Source: Paenibacillus ihbetae
Lineage (GTDB): Bacteria > Bacillota > Bacilli > Paenibacillales > Paenibacillaceae
Direction: 5' to 3'
Assembly: GCF_002741055.1 (NCBI RefSeq)
Contig: NZ_CP016809.1
Coordinates: 1,506,001 to 1,570,000, forward strand
Length of the DNA stretch: 64,000 bases
Part shown: positions 37,923-47,621 of the stretch, piece by piece
Numbering within the stretch: the stretch's first letter is position 1
Layout of the letters: each line of letters opens with the position of its first letter
The notes under the pieces: generated by a model
What the model was told of the DNA's origin: nothing
The model's input: the letters and a program-made list of their open reading frames with translations, nothing else
Databases searched by the model: none
Translations under genes and position numbers: made by a program

Positions 37923-38369
37923 CTAGGAAGCACGGCTATCGATAATAATCGTGACAGGACCCCAGTTCGTGAGCGACACGTCCATCATCGCGCCGAATAT
38001 GCCGGTCTCCACAGTCAGTCCTTTTGCCGTCAGCTCCTGGTTGAATGCCTCGTAAAGTGCCTTGGCCGCGTCTGGCTTCGCCGCCGCCATGAAGTTCGGA
38101 CGCTTTCCCTTACGGGTGTCGCCGTAGAGCGTGAACTGGGAAACGGACAGCACAGCCCCGCCGACATCCAGGACGCTGAAGTTCATTTTCCCTTCCTCAT
38201 CCTCGAATATCCGCAGTCCGGCCACCTTGTCCGCTATATATTTTACGTCCTTCTCGTCATCTTCATGGGTCACGCCGACGAGCACCATAAGCCCCTCTCC
38301 GATCCGGCCCACAACCTCGCCTCCGACCGAAACCTCCGCATGCTTGCATCGCTGAATGACAACTCTCAT
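37923..38369 (-). CDS. dtd: D-aminoacyl-tRNA deacylase
   Basis: 148 residues, the usual length. Motifs are [17 protein letters not shown] and the C-terminal NxGPVT written as [11 protein letters not shown]. Dtd removes D-amino acids (and glycine) wrongly attached to tRNAs. GAGGGAG lies before ATG. It sits downstream of rel, as in B. subtilis where dtd follows relA, but a hairpin terminator lies between them here. Confidence 0.95.
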   Translation of the reverse strand: MRVVIQRCKHAEVSVGGEVVGRIGEGLMVLVGVTHEDDEKDVKYIADKVAGLRIFEDEEGKMNFSVLDVGGAVLSVSQFTLYGDTRKGKRPNFMAAAKPDAAKALYEAFNQELTAKGLTVETGIFGAMMDVSLTNWGPVTIIIDSRAS

Positions 38370-38412
38370 AACACTTAGCTCCCTCTGTCAAAAAAATAAG
38401 TTTCCACAATAA

Positions 38413-38447
38413 TAAAAGGCCTGCTCCCTGAAGGGCAGCAGACCGTG
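38413..38447 (-). terminator. hairpin terminator between rel and dtd
   Basis: On the minus strand GGTCTGCTGCCCTTCAGGG pairs with itself (CTGCTGCCC/GGGAGCAG) and is followed by GCCTTTTATT. The stem has one bulge. It would limit readthrough from rel into dtd. Confidence 0.78.
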
Positions 38448-38484
38448 AATGCATCAGGCACCGGAAGCCCGCACGAAATAAGAA

Positions 38485-40665
38485 TCACTGCATGATCCGG
38501 TGAACGGTATAGACATCCTTCACCCGCTTAATGCGCTCTACGACCGAATGCAGATGATCGGTATTCCGAATCAGAATCGTCATGTGGATCATCGCCATTT
38601 TATTCTTGTCCGAGCGGCCCGTGACGGCGGATATATTCGTCTTGCTCTCCGAAACGGCTTGCAGCACCTCATTCAAGAGCCCGTTCCGATCATGCCCGGT
38701 CACCTCGATATCGACGCTGTAGTTAGCCTCCACCGAGGATTCCCATTCGACCTCGATCACCCGTGCGGCATCCTCGCCTTCGCCCGTGGCCGGCAGGTTC
38801 GGACAGTCCGATCGATGGACCGACACGCCGCGGCCCCGCGTAACATAACCGACGATATCGTCTCCCGGAACCGGGTTGCAGCAGCGGGCGAAACGGACCA
38901 ACAGATTATCGATCCCCTTGACGCGAACGCCGTTCGTTGGACGGCTGCGCTTCTCGGCCGGCTTGATCTCCTTCATCTCGGAGGTCATCTCCAGCTGATT
39001 GGCTGCTTCCTCCTGCTCCCTGCGCATCTTCTCCGTAACCTTGGTACAGATCTGCGCGGCGGTAATGCCCCCGAAGCCGATGGCCGAAAGCATGTCTTCG
39101 ATATCATTGAAAGCGAATTTCTTCGCCGCTTCGATCAGCTTATCATCGGTGGTCCATTCGGACACGTCAAGGCCGAGGCGCTTAAATTCCCGCTCCAGCA
39201 TTTCGCGTCCCTTTTCCACATTCTCTTCCCGCTTTTCCTTCTTGAACCACTGCTTGATTTTGCTCCGAGCATGGGAGGACTGGGCAATCTTGAGCCAATC
39301 CTGGCTCGGCCCGTAGGAATGCTTGGAGGTAAGGATTTCGACGATATCGCCCGTTTTCAGCTGATGATCCAGCGGAACAATCCGTCCGTTGACCTTGGCG
39401 CCGATCGTCCGGTTGCCGACCTCGGTATGAATCCGATACGCAAAATCCAGGGGCACCGAACCGGACGGGAGCTCGATGACCTCGCCTTTCGGCGTGAATA
39501 CAAAGACCAAATCCGAGAAAAAGTCCATTTTTAACGATTCGACAAATTCCGACGCATCCTTTGTCTCATGCTGGAGCTCCAGAATTTCACGGAAAAATGT
39601 CAACCGGTTATCGAAGCTTCCGCTGGAACCGGCAGAGCCTTCTTTATACGCCCAGTGGGCGGCGATACCGTATTCGGCCGTCCGATGCATCTCCCACGTC
39701 CGGATCTGGACCTCGGTAGGCTCTCCGTTAGGTCCGACGACGGTCGTATGCAAGGACTGGTACATATTCGTCTTCGGCATGGCGATATAATCTTTGAATC
39801 GGCCCGGCATCGGCTTCCACAGGGTGTGGATGATCCCCAGCGTGGCATAACAATCTTTAATATTGTCGACAATAATCCGAATGGCAAGCAAATCGTAAAT
39901 TTCGTTAAATTGCTTGTTCTTCACCGTCATCTTCTTAAAGACGCTGTAAATATGCTTCGGTCTTCCCGACAGATCCGCCTGAATACCCATTTCATCCAGC
40001 TTCTCGCGGATACAGACGATAACGTTGTCAATATACTGCTCGCGCTCCGCCCGCTTCTTATGCATCAGATTCGCGATGCGGTAATACTGCTGCGGGTTCA
40101 AGTAGCGCAGTGCAATATCCTCCATCTCCCACTTGATCGCGGAAATACCGAGGCGATGGGCGATGGGACAGAAAATCTCCAGGGTCTCATAAGAGATGCG
40201 ACGCTGGCTTTCCTCGGACTGGTATTTCAAAGTCCGCATATTATGAAGTCGATCCGCCAGTTTGATCACGATGACCCGGATATCCCGCGCCATGGCGATA
40301 AACATCTTGCGGTAATTTTCGTTCTGCTGCTCTTCCTTGGATCTGAACTGGATCCGCTCGAGCTTGGTAAGCCCATCCACCAGCATGGCGCAGGTATCCC
40401 CGAAACGCTCCCGAATCTGGTCAAGGGATACGGTCGTGTCCTCAACGACATCGTGCAGCAGCGCAGCGATGATCGACAGCGTGTCCATCTGCATGTTCAC
40501 CACGATGTCGGCAACCGCGAGCGGATGAAGAATATAAGGTTCTCCCGATTTCCGCACTTGTCCGTGGTGGGCTTGTTCCGCAAATTCATACGCTTCCCGG
40601 ATGCGGAGAAGATCGGGTTCTTTAATATAGGCGCTGGCCTTTTCGAGTAATCGCTCTATGCCCAT
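38485..40665 (-). CDS. relA: bifunctional (p)ppGpp synthetase/hydrolase Rel
   Basis: 726 residues. HD hydrolase domain with H71-D72 in ALLHDVVED and HHGQVRKSGEPYI near 33; synthetase domain with YQSLHTTVVGPNGEP and EVQIRT; TGS domain (VFTPKGEVIELPSGSVPLDFAY); zinc-finger region and ACT domain at the C-terminus. Both active sites appear intact, so it should make and degrade (p)ppGpp. AAGGA lies eight bases before ATG. It is next to dtd, as in other Bacillales; a uracil permease lies divergently upstream. Confidence 0.96.
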   Translation of the reverse strand: MGIERLLEKASAYIKEPDLLRIREAYEFAEQAHHGQVRKSGEPYILHPLAVADIVVNMQMDTLSIIAALLHDVVEDTTVSLDQIRERFGDTCAMLVDGLTKLERIQFRSKEEQQNENYRKMFIAMARDIRVIVIKLADRLHNMRTLKYQSEESQRRISYETLEIFCPIAHRLGISAIKWEMEDIALRYLNPQQYYRIANLMHKKRAEREQYIDNVIVCIREKLDEMGIQADLSGRPKHIYSVFKKMTVKNKQFNEIYDLLAIRIIVDNIKDCYATLGIIHTLWKPMPGRFKDYIAMPKTNMYQSLHTTVVGPNGEPTEVQIRTWEMHRTAEYGIAAHWAYKEGSAGSSGSFDNRLTFFREILELQHETKDASEFVESLKMDFFSDLVFVFTPKGEVIELPSGSVPLDFAYRIHTEVGNRTIGAKVNGRIVPLDHQLKTGDIVEILTSKHSYGPSQDWLKIAQSSHARSKIKQWFKKEKREENVEKGREMLEREFKRLGLDVSEWTTDDKLIEAAKKFAFNDIEDMLSAIGFGGITAAQICTKVTEKMRREQEEAANQLEMTSEMKEIKPAEKRSRPTNGVRVKGIDNLLVRFARCCNPVPGDDIVGYVTRGRGVSVHRSDCPNLPATGEGEDAARVIEVEWESSVEANYSVDIEVTGHDRNGLLNEVLQAVSESKTNISAVTGRSDKNKMAMIHMTILIRNTDHLHSVVERIKRVKDVYTVHRIMQ

Positions 40666-40909
40666 TTTGGAGTCCTTCTCTTCCCTTTCTATATAAAATG
40701 GAACCCGCCCTTGTCAAAACGTGCAGGTTCCCTCTTGATGGTTTTCCTCTCATTATGACGCTTGTGGCGGTTTACGTCAACCGTATGCAGGTTTCTCCAA
40801 TCACGGATCGCGCAATCGCTAACAGTTACATACATTATGCCCTATTCCTGGTGAACAGACATCCGGATTCGACAAAGCTTGTATCTTTTTTGACGGACTG
40901 CAAAAAATA

Positions 40910-40939
40910 TTGTTGAAAAAACGAACAATTGTATTTAAT
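40910..40939 (+). promoter_or_regulatory. possible promoter and PurBox-like site upstream of the uracil permease
   Basis: TTGTTG (40910-40915), an 18-base spacer and TTTAAT (40934-40939). Within the spacer, AAAAACGAACAAT (40916-40928) differs at one of 13 positions from the PurR box AWWWCCGAACWWT. The second, inverted box expected for PurR is not clear. Treat as tentative. Confidence 0.35.
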
Positions 40940-40999
40940 CTATTAAAGATCGTACGCGAACGGTCCTATATTTAAAGTCCTATAGAGGAGTGGAATAAC

Positions 41000-42301
41000 T
41001 TGCAACGCGAAATTCAGGTTGATGAAAAGCTTCCGCTTGGCCCCGGTTTCCTGCTGAGCCTTCAGCATTTGTTCGCCATGTTCGGAAGCACGGTGCTCGT
41101 TCCTAACTTGTTCGGTGTGGATCCCGGCATGATCCTGCTGATGAACGGGATCGGCACGCTGCTCTACATTTTTTTCTGTAAAGGGAAAATTCCCGCCTAC
41201 CTCGGCTCAAGCTTCGCCTTCATCGCACCGGTCCTGCTGGTGCTGGATGGCAACCCGGATGCCAACTACGGAAAAGCACTCGGCGCGTTCATCGTTACCG
41301 GGGTCATCTTCTGCTTTGTTGCCCTTATCGTTAAGTACGCAGGAACCAAGTGGATCGACTTTGTTTTCCCTCCGGCCGTCATGGGCGCCATTATCGCCAT
41401 GATCGGTTTGGAGCTCGTGCCAGTTGCCGCAGACATGGCCGGCTTACTCCCTGCAGAAGGGGAGTCCATCAATCCGACAACGGTAACGATCTCGCTCGTA
41501 ACCCTCGGCGTAACCGTGTTCGGATCGGTGCTGTTCCGGGGCTTTCCCAAAATCATTCATATCCTGATCGGGATCGTGGTAGGTTATGCGCTGTCCTTTG
41601 CGCTTGGCGTTGTGGAAACGGAGAGAATCGCCGAGGCCAGCTTCCTCTCCATGCCTGAAATTACGACGCCGGTATTCGACGCTACAGCCATCTTCAGCAT
41701 TATTCTGGTCTCGCTTGTCGTGATCGTGGAGCACATCGGACACCTGCTCGTAACCAGCAATATTGTTGGCAGGGATTTAGCGAAAGACCCGGGGCTTCAC
41801 CGCTCCCTGCTCGGCAACGGGGTCTCCACCATTTTGTCCGGCTTCGTCGGCTCGACGCCGAACACGACCTATGGGGAGAACATCGGCGTCATGGCGCTGA
41901 CGAAGGTATACTCGGTATACGTCATTGCCGGAGCGGCCGTCATTGCGATTCTGCTCTCGTTCTCCGGCTCGTTCTCGGCCGTCGTGGCCAATATTCCAAC
42001 GCCGGTTATGGGCGGCGTGTCCTTGCTGCTGTTTGGTGTAATCGCGGCTTCCGGCCTGCGGATTTTCGTTGAGCAGAAAGTCGATTTCTCCAAGGCAAGC
42101 AACATGATTATGGCGACGCTGGTATTCGTAACCGGCATCAGCGGCGTTTCCTTGAAGATCTGGACGGTAGAATTGAAAGGTATGGCTTTGGCAACGATCG
42201 TGGGCATGTGCCTCGCTATTCTCTTCAAACTGTTTGAAATAACGGGGCTCTCTAACGAAAAGAATAACGAACAGCCTATCACCGAGAAAACGCCGGACTA
42301 A
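41000..42301 (+). CDS. uraA: uracil permease (NCS2, UraA/PyrP type)
   Basis: 433 residues from a TTG start with GAGGAG at nine bases. About 14 hydrophobic segments; LQHLFAMFGSTVLVPNLFG at the N-terminus, PAYLGSSFAFI, and EHIGHLLVTSNIVGRD then GNGVSTILSGFVGSTPNTTYGENIG, the substrate motifs of uracil carriers. It imports uracil with protons. It stands alone on the plus strand, not in a pyr operon, and is followed by its own terminator. Confidence 0.92.
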   Translation: MQREIQVDEKLPLGPGFLLSLQHLFAMFGSTVLVPNLFGVDPGMILLMNGIGTLLYIFFCKGKIPAYLGSSFAFIAPVLLVLDGNPDANYGKALGAFIVTGVIFCFVALIVKYAGTKWIDFVFPPAVMGAIIAMIGLELVPVAADMAGLLPAEGESINPTTVTISLVTLGVTVFGSVLFRGFPKIIHILIGIVVGYALSFALGVVETERIAEASFLSMPEITTPVFDATAIFSIILVSLVVIVEHIGHLLVTSNIVGRDLAKDPGLHRSLLGNGVSTILSGFVGSTPNTTYGENIGVMALTKVYSVYVIAGAAVIAILLSFSGSFSAVVANIPTPVMGGVSLLLFGVIAASGLRIFVEQKVDFSKASNMIMATLVFVTGISGVSLKIWTVELKGMALATIVGMCLAILFKLFEITGLSNEKNNEQPITEKTPD

Positions 42302-42321
42302 AGCTGTGTGGGAGCATGATG

Positions 42322-42350
42322 AAAAACAGCCGCAAACTGCGGCTGTTTTT
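42322..42350 (+). terminator. terminator of the uracil permease
   Basis: AACAGCCGCA-AAC-TGCGGCTGTT followed by TTTTTC, 20 bases after the stop codon. The rest of the gap up to 42565 holds no convincing gene, although a GTGCCCTC / GAGGGCAC pair frames much of it. Confidence 0.92.
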
Positions 42351-42569
42351 TCATCTTCCATTGCGAGATTCTCTGTTTCAATCGCCTTTTAGTGCCCTCG
42401 ATATAAAGACATTGATCGTATGGACATGAAGTATATTTCAATCAAGGGATTTCCCCCCTTCTCCGTACCGCCTCTCAGTGGATCGAAGGTTATTAATCAG
42501 GGAGAGCTATATCTCAATATAGACCAAAGAGGGCACGGTTGCATATCCTTCAGCCCCCTGAACAATCGT

Positions 42570-42605
42570 AAAAAAAAGGTCCTGAGCCATTGCTCAGGAC
42601 CTTTC
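42570..42605 (-). terminator. terminator of apt
   Basis: AAAGGTCCTGAG pairs with CTCAGGACCTTT; on the minus strand a run of eight T follows. It is 25 bases after the apt stop. Confidence 0.93.
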
Positions 42606-42630
42606 TTTATTTCCCGGGAAAATTTGTCGT

Positions 42631-43146
42631 TTACTCGTATTTCATAAGCGTAAAGACATCGATTCCATCCAGCTTCGAACGCCCGTTCAGATCTGCAAGC
42701 TCGATCATAAATGCAGCGCCGACCACATTGCCGCCCAGCTGACGAATCAAGTTAACCGATGTGGAAATGGTGCCGCCGGTTGCGAGAAGATCATCGGCAA
42801 TCAGTACATTCTGTCCTTTTTCGATGGCGTCGGTATGCATAGCCAGTCGGTCTTTGCCATACTCGAGGTCATATCCTACCTCAATCGTTTCGTAAGGGAG
42901 CTTTCCGCTCTTGCGAATCGGCGTAAACCCGACGCCAAGCGCATAGGCCAGCGGTGCGCCGACAACAAAGCCGCGCGCCTCCGGGCCCGCGATCACGTCA
43001 ATTTTGAGGTCGGATACCATCGTTTTCAGCTCTTCGATTGCTTTGCGGTATACCTCGCCATTTTTCAGAAGCGTCGTAATGTCTTTAAAACTGATTCCTG
43101 GCTGCGGAAAGTCGGGAACGACGCGAATATAATCTTTAAAATCCAA
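42631..43146 (-). CDS. apt: adenine phosphoribosyltransferase
   Basis: 171 residues from a TTG start (AGGAGG at eight bases), the usual length; the frame is open to an ATG at 43167 that overlaps the ribosome binding region. The PRPP motif is VLIADDLLATGGT. Apt salvages adenine to AMP. It follows recJ by 26 bases, the order recJ-apt-rel being conserved in Bacillales. Confidence 0.95.
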   Translation of the reverse strand: MDFKDYIRVVPDFPQPGISFKDITTLLKNGEVYRKAIEELKTMVSDLKIDVIAGPEARGFVVGAPLAYALGVGFTPIRKSGKLPYETIEVGYDLEYGKDRLAMHTDAIEKGQNVLIADDLLATGGTISTSVNLIRQLGGNVVGAAFMIELADLNGRSKLDGIDVFTLMKYE

Positions 43147-43172
43147 CTTAATCTCCTCCTGTATCATTACGG

Positions 43173-45572
43173 CTAAGAAACATCTTTAGTACGGGACATC
43201 ATCCACTGGGTTAATTGTTCAGTACCGGCATGCAGCAAATGCTGTTCCATGTCCGCAAGATTGCTTAATTCCCGGAAATGCCGGGAAGCATCAAGCGGTT
43301 TCTTCTCCGGTTTAGGAACAAAGGTAATCCATCCCTTGGAACGCTGGATGAACACCAATTCCTCAAATACATCCAGCGCTTTGGCCAGCATGCGTGAGGA
43401 CAGCGAGGTTCGCCGCTTCAGCTGGGCCACCGCTTCCTGCTCCGGTACCGGCGAGGATGCCATGCCGGCGAGCAGAACGTATAGCTGCTTGAACTGTTCG
43501 CGGCTCGGGATCAGCAATCGTTCACGCTCATTCCGAGTCGGATGCAGCATGAATATATTAGGAACGTTATGGAATGCCTTCATCATCGCATCCAGCTGTT
43601 CGGCGCTCTCCGGTATGTCCAGCACGAACAAAACGGAAGTGTCTTCTTTAGGTTTGCTCTCAGCAACATCATTATCCGGCATAATGCCAGCATTCCTATC
43701 ATATACCCAAAGGCACATATCATACAATTGACTTTTTATTTCAGGATGTGAATCTTTTGCATATACGACGGCGGACTTGTCGGCTGAGCACTGCAGGTAA
43801 GGCGCAAGCTCCGCTCTCCACCGTTTGATTGCACTTAAAGGCTCCGGAGTCCCGCGGAAATCAAACACCTGCCTGGAAGAAACCCGAAGGTCTTGAACCA
43901 GGAGCTGGAGCCTGCGGCTGCCGTTCCATTCATTGACAGACATCTCGCCAAGAACATCCATCACCGTGCCAGCCGGCAGCAGATCGGCCAGATGGCCGCT
44001 CCCGAAGAAGAGCGCATCGATTTGCTGCCCCTTCTGCGCAATCCGCAGCTTCAGATGCTTGCCTTCCTTGCCGATTTTCCGTACTTCTTGTACCGTAACA
44101 TCCCGAAAAATGATCTTGGGAACGGCGTTGGCCATCCCGAACGGTCCAAGCAGCTCCAGCTGCTCAATGACGGGAAGCGAGACGTCCGACATGCTGCATT
44201 CCAAATCCGCTTCGCAAACAGCGGTAAAATGCTCTTCCCTCAGCACTCCATCAGCGAATTGCTGTAGTGCATGTTCAAATTCGTCCAGCCTGTCCCGGTG
44301 CAGGCTCATGCCTGCAGCCGACGGATGGCCGCCGAAATGATCCATGACGTCCCGGCAGGAGTTTAGAGCCTCATAAATGTCCAGCCCTGGAATGGAACGG
44401 GCCGAGCCCTTGCAGTTGCCACTCTCGGGATCGATACCAAGAATGACAACCGGCCGGTAGAACCGCTCCAGCACTTTGGACGCTACAATGCCGACAACCC
44501 CTACATTCCAGCCTTCGCCAGCCAGTACAATAACGGAGGGCAAGCGCTCTCCCCACTTGGCGTTAACCATTTCAAGCGCTTCCTGTACGATCGTTTCTAC
44601 GACCTGCTGCCGGTCCTTGTTCAAGGCGTCCAGCTCAAACGCCAGCCGCTCGGCCTCCTCCCGGCTCTCCGTCGTAAGAAGCGTAACCGCCCTGCCGGCG
44701 TGATCCAGCCGGCCGCTGGCATTAATCCTCGGGGCCATGGCAAAGGCCACGTTGACAGCCGTCACCTGCTCGACATGGACCCCCGATACCTCGAGCAGAC
44801 AACGAATGCCTTCATACCGGGTAAATCGCATCGATTCGATCCCTTGCTTAACGAGCACGCGATTCTCGCCGGTCAGCGGCATCAGGTCGGCAATCGTACC
44901 GATCGCAACGATCTCGAGCCATTCTTTCGGCGGTTCTCCCACAAGGGCCTGTGCCAGTTTATAGGCTACGCCGACCCCTGCCAGGCCTTTAAACGGGTAG
45001 GGGCAAGTTTTCATTTTCGGGTTGATCAGCGCATACGCATCGGGCAGCCGCTCCGGCGGTTCATGATGATCGGTGACGATCACATCCATACCAAGCTCAT
45101 TTGCATATGCGATCTGTTCGACCGCGCTGATTCCCGTATCGACCGTAATCACCAGGCTAACGCCTTGCTGGTGCGCCCAATCGAGCGCATGATTATGTAG
45201 GCCATAACCTTCGTTCGCGCGGTGAGGAATGTATATATCGTAGGAGGCTCCCAGCTCCCGCATTAACTGAATCATGAGCGAGGTGCTGGAGACCCCGTCG
45301 GCATCATAATCGCCGTAGATCAGAATATGCTCCCGATCCTCCAGCGCTTTTCGAATACGCGGAACGGCCTCACGCATCCCCTGCATGAGATAAGGATCGT
45401 GGGTAAGCTCCAAAGAGCCGTACAGGAACCTGTTCCCGTCTTCCAAGGATAATACTCCCCGTGCCGCCAGCAATGATGCCACGACAGGCGACAGGGACAT
45501 TTCCTTAGCAAGCCATTGTGCCGTATGATGATCCGGGGCTTTTACCCGCCATTCATATTTGGAATACAGCAC
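43173..45572 (-). CDS. recJ: single-stranded-DNA exonuclease RecJ
   Basis: 799 residues from a GTG start with AGGAAGGTG. DHH domain motifs YGDYDADGVSST, DTGISA and VTDHHEPPERLP; DHHA1 domain with GGHPSAAGMSL; OB fold after residue 450. A C-terminal extension of about 200 residues, typical of Firmicute RecJ, follows. It degrades single-stranded DNA 5' to 3' in repair. The open frame and motifs look complete. Confidence 0.96.
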   Translation of the reverse strand: MLYSKYEWRVKAPDHHTAQWLAKEMSLSPVVASLLAARGVLSLEDGNRFLYGSLELTHDPYLMQGMREAVPRIRKALEDREHILIYGDYDADGVSSTSLMIQLMRELGASYDIYIPHRANEGYGLHNHALDWAHQQGVSLVITVDTGISAVEQIAYANELGMDVIVTDHHEPPERLPDAYALINPKMKTCPYPFKGLAGVGVAYKLAQALVGEPPKEWLEIVAIGTIADLMPLTGENRVLVKQGIESMRFTRYEGIRCLLEVSGVHVEQVTAVNVAFAMAPRINASGRLDHAGRAVTLLTTESREEAERLAFELDALNKDRQQVVETIVQEALEMVNAKWGERLPSVIVLAGEGWNVGVVGIVASKVLERFYRPVVILGIDPESGNCKGSARSIPGLDIYEALNSCRDVMDHFGGHPSAAGMSLHRDRLDEFEHALQQFADGVLREEHFTAVCEADLECSMSDVSLPVIEQLELLGPFGMANAVPKIIFRDVTVQEVRKIGKEGKHLKLRIAQKGQQIDALFFGSGHLADLLPAGTVMDVLGEMSVNEWNGSRRLQLLVQDLRVSSRQVFDFRGTPEPLSAIKRWRAELAPYLQCSADKSAVVYAKDSHPEIKSQLYDMCLWVYDRNAGIMPDNDVAESKPKEDTSVLFVLDIPESAEQLDAMMKAFHNVPNIFMLHPTRNERERLLIPSREQFKQLYVLLAGMASSPVPEQEAVAQLKRRTSLSSRMLAKALDVFEELVFIQRSKGWITFVPKPEKKPLDASRHFRELSNLADMEQHLLHAGTEQLTQWMMSRTKDVS

Positions 45573-45632
45573 AGGATAATCACCTTCCTCTCTCCTGCCG
45601 CTTTCCTGCTGTCTTGTGCGTAGATCATTCGA

Positions 45633-46601
45633 TTACTGCGGCAGTGTTGGTGAATCATTGTCCATCAGGTCAAAATTCGATTTATAGGGATAACCCGGAT
45701 CATACGGAACGACGGAAACCTTGACATCCGATACCAGCATAAACCGATGGGTCAGAAGCTTGCGGATGCGTTCGGCAATTTCCTGAGCCTCCAGTACGGA
45801 TGTACGCGGGTTGACGCTGACCATAACCTCCAGATTGACCTGGCGAACCTGACCGTACTCCTGAACCTTAAGTTTCTCAACCGTAATGACGCCATGAACG
45901 CGCTGAATCGTGTCCATAAATTCGGGTTCGAATTCATGCCGCTTCTCCTCCGTCAGCGTGCCGTATACGGAATGAATGATGGAGATATACCCTTTGCGGA
46001 TCACGAGGCACGCCACAATCAGAGCCGCCACTGAATCCATATAGATAAGTCCGTACCCGTCAAAATATACCCCCGAAATGAAAGACAAAAAAACACCGAT
46101 GATAACCGTGATCGAGCAATATAACGCAAAGCGGTGGTTCTCCAATATCGACTGCAATCGATGGTCCCTGTTCTTTTTCATATGATGATACTGGTACTGA
46201 AATACCGCTTCATTGATGGCCAACGAGATGAGCACGGCCAGCAGCGCTGTTTTATCCGGCGCTTCCGGCACCCCGGAAGAAAACGTTTGGAACGCGGAAA
46301 CTCCGATTTGAAGCCCGCCCATCATAATCAATACAGCAAAGAGAATGGAGATCACGGACTCAGACTGCATGGATGGACCTTGCTTACTACGTTCTGCATT
46401 CCTTCGCCCGAAGATCCGGAGATGCGGCAAACGGTCCGCCAGCAGCGACGCAGCGCTTGCTGACGAGTACATGGCATCTGCCATCAAAGCCTTGCTGTTT
46501 AACAAATAGCCGGCAATGCCTTTGAAGACTGCCAAGGCGAAATCTGTCACGATGCCTGTCCAGAGGACAGCTTCCGTTTGGTTCGATCGTTCGTTCCTCA
46601 C
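45633..46601 (-). CDS. cation diffusion facilitator family protein with atypical metal site
   Basis: 323 residues from a GTG at 46601. Six hydrophobic helices in the first 200 residues and a C-terminal cytoplasmic ferredoxin-like domain (VRQVNLEVMVSVNPRTSVLEAQEIAERI) give the CDF layout. The usual ligand pairs are unusual: the TM2 motif reads DAMYSSAS, with Ser where Asp is expected at the +4 position, and the TM5 motif reads ENHRFALYCS, with Leu where Asp is expected. Transport of zinc, iron or manganese is therefore uncertain. The start is preceded only by an 11-G run. It is next to recJ on the same strand. Confidence 0.85.
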   Translation of the reverse strand: MRNERSNQTEAVLWTGIVTDFALAVFKGIAGYLLNSKALMADAMYSSASAASLLADRLPHLRIFGRRNAERSKQGPSMQSESVISILFAVLIMMGGLQIGVSAFQTFSSGVPEAPDKTALLAVLISLAINEAVFQYQYHHMKKNRDHRLQSILENHRFALYCSITVIIGVFLSFISGVYFDGYGLIYMDSVAALIVACLVIRKGYISIIHSVYGTLTEEKRHEFEPEFMDTIQRVHGVITVEKLKVQEYGQVRQVNLEVMVSVNPRTSVLEAQEIAERIRKLLTHRFMLVSDVKVSVVPYDPGYPYKSNFDLMDNDSPTLPQ

Positions 46602-46607
46602 TTGAGG

Positions 46608-46618
46608 CCCCCCCCCCC
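46608..46618 (-). repeat. poly-G tract (11 G) at the CDF gene start
   Basis: Eleven G in a row on the minus strand end six bases upstream of the GTG start at 46601, in the position of a Shine-Dalgarno sequence. An ATG ten codons further upstream is also in frame through the run, so a change in run length could alter translation by either route. Confidence 0.95.
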
Positions 46619-46644
46619 AATCATGCACGCTGTAAGGCAGCTAA

Positions 46645-46680
46645 CTTTTGAAAGCCGCGTCGCCTGCGACGCGGCTTTCA
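46645..46680 (-). terminator. terminator of secDF
   Basis: Perfect 13-bp stem GAAAGCCGCGTCG-CCTG-CGACGCGGCTTTC; on the minus strand a short T-rich stretch follows. It lies just after the secF stop at 46701 and could also serve as a barrier to the CDF gene. Confidence 0.85.
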
Positions 46681-46700
46681 TGTGTATAGGATCGATTGGA

Positions 46701-47621
46701 TTAAATCTCGATTTTATCTTTGTTCGGCTTCACTGCTTTTTGCGGCTTGTTGCTGACATTTTTCCCTTTAAGAACAAGCCACAACGGGCTAGCGATGAAG
46801 ATCGACGAGTATGCACCGATCAAGAGACCGATACAGATCGCCAGGGAGAACATGCGAATCGATTCACCGCCGAGGATAAGCATGAACAATGCTGCGATAA
46901 ACACCGACAGCGCCGTGTAGATCGAGCGCCCGATCGTCTGGGACAAGCTTTTATTAACCAGTTCAACCAGATCGGAACGGCGTTTGATTTTAGCAAAGCG
47001 GAGATTTTCCCGGATCCGGTCAAAAATAACAATCGTATCATTGATCGAATAACCGATAATGGTAAGCACCGCGATAATGAAGGTAAGATTGACCTCCAGC
47101 CCCAGAATCGAGAATATGCTGACGACAACAAAGGCATCATGCAGCAATGCTACGATGGCTGCAAGGGCGAAGCGCCACTCGAACCGAATGCTGACATAAA
47201 TGATAATCCCGATACAGGACAGCAGCACCGCATAAATGGCGTTGCGTCCAAGCTCCTTGGCCATCTCGGGGTCTACCGTATTGATTTCAAAGGTTGCCGA
47301 AGGGTCGAGCTTTTGAACCGCAGCCCGCAGCTGACTGTCCTGGTCCTCGCTCAGTACGTCGCTGAACCGGATATTGATGCGGTCTGCCCCTTGTGTAATG
47401 CTGGCGTCCTTACCGATCCCGATCTCATCTAGCACCGGCTGAATCTGCTCGTTCGTCAGCTCCTGCTTCAAAGATATGTCTACGTTGGAACCGGAACGGA
47501 AGTCAACGCCATAGTTCAGCCCACGCGTCAACAGGAATACCAAGCCCAAAACGGTAATGACAATTGAGAAGATAAAGAAGATTTTACTTTTGCCGACATA
47601 GTTGAAGTTTTTAAAGCTCAC
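46701..47621 (-). CDS. secF: protein translocase subunit SecF
   Basis: 306 residues from the GTG at 47621, ten bases after AAAGGAG; the GTG at 47630 is too close to that site. Six membrane helices with one large outer loop; motifs YGVDFRSGSNV, IGYSINDTIVIFDRIREN and TALSVFIAALFMLILGG are those of SecF. With SecD it uses the proton motive force to help preproteins across. secD and secF overlap by 11 bases, so they are separate genes with coupled translation, unlike the fused SecDF of B. subtilis. Confidence 0.95.
   Translation of the reverse strand: MSFKNFNYVGKSKIFFIFSIVITVLGLVFLLTRGLNYGVDFRSGSNVDISLKQELTNEQIQPVLDEIGIGKDASITQGADRINIRFSDVLSEDQDSQLRAAVQKLDPSATFEINTVDPEMAKELGRNAIYAVLLSCIGIIIYVSIRFEWRFALAAIVALLHDAFVVVSIFSILGLEVNLTFIIAVLTIIGYSINDTIVIFDRIRENLRFAKIKRRSDLVELVNKSLSQTIGRSIYTALSVFIAALFMLILGGESIRMFSLAICIGLLIGAYSSIFIASPLWLVLKGKNVSNKPQKAVKPNKDKIEI

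Noticed and set aside
42420..42647. 75-codon open frame between the uracil permease and apt
   Set aside because: It passes through the apt terminator and into the apt coding end; no convincing start.
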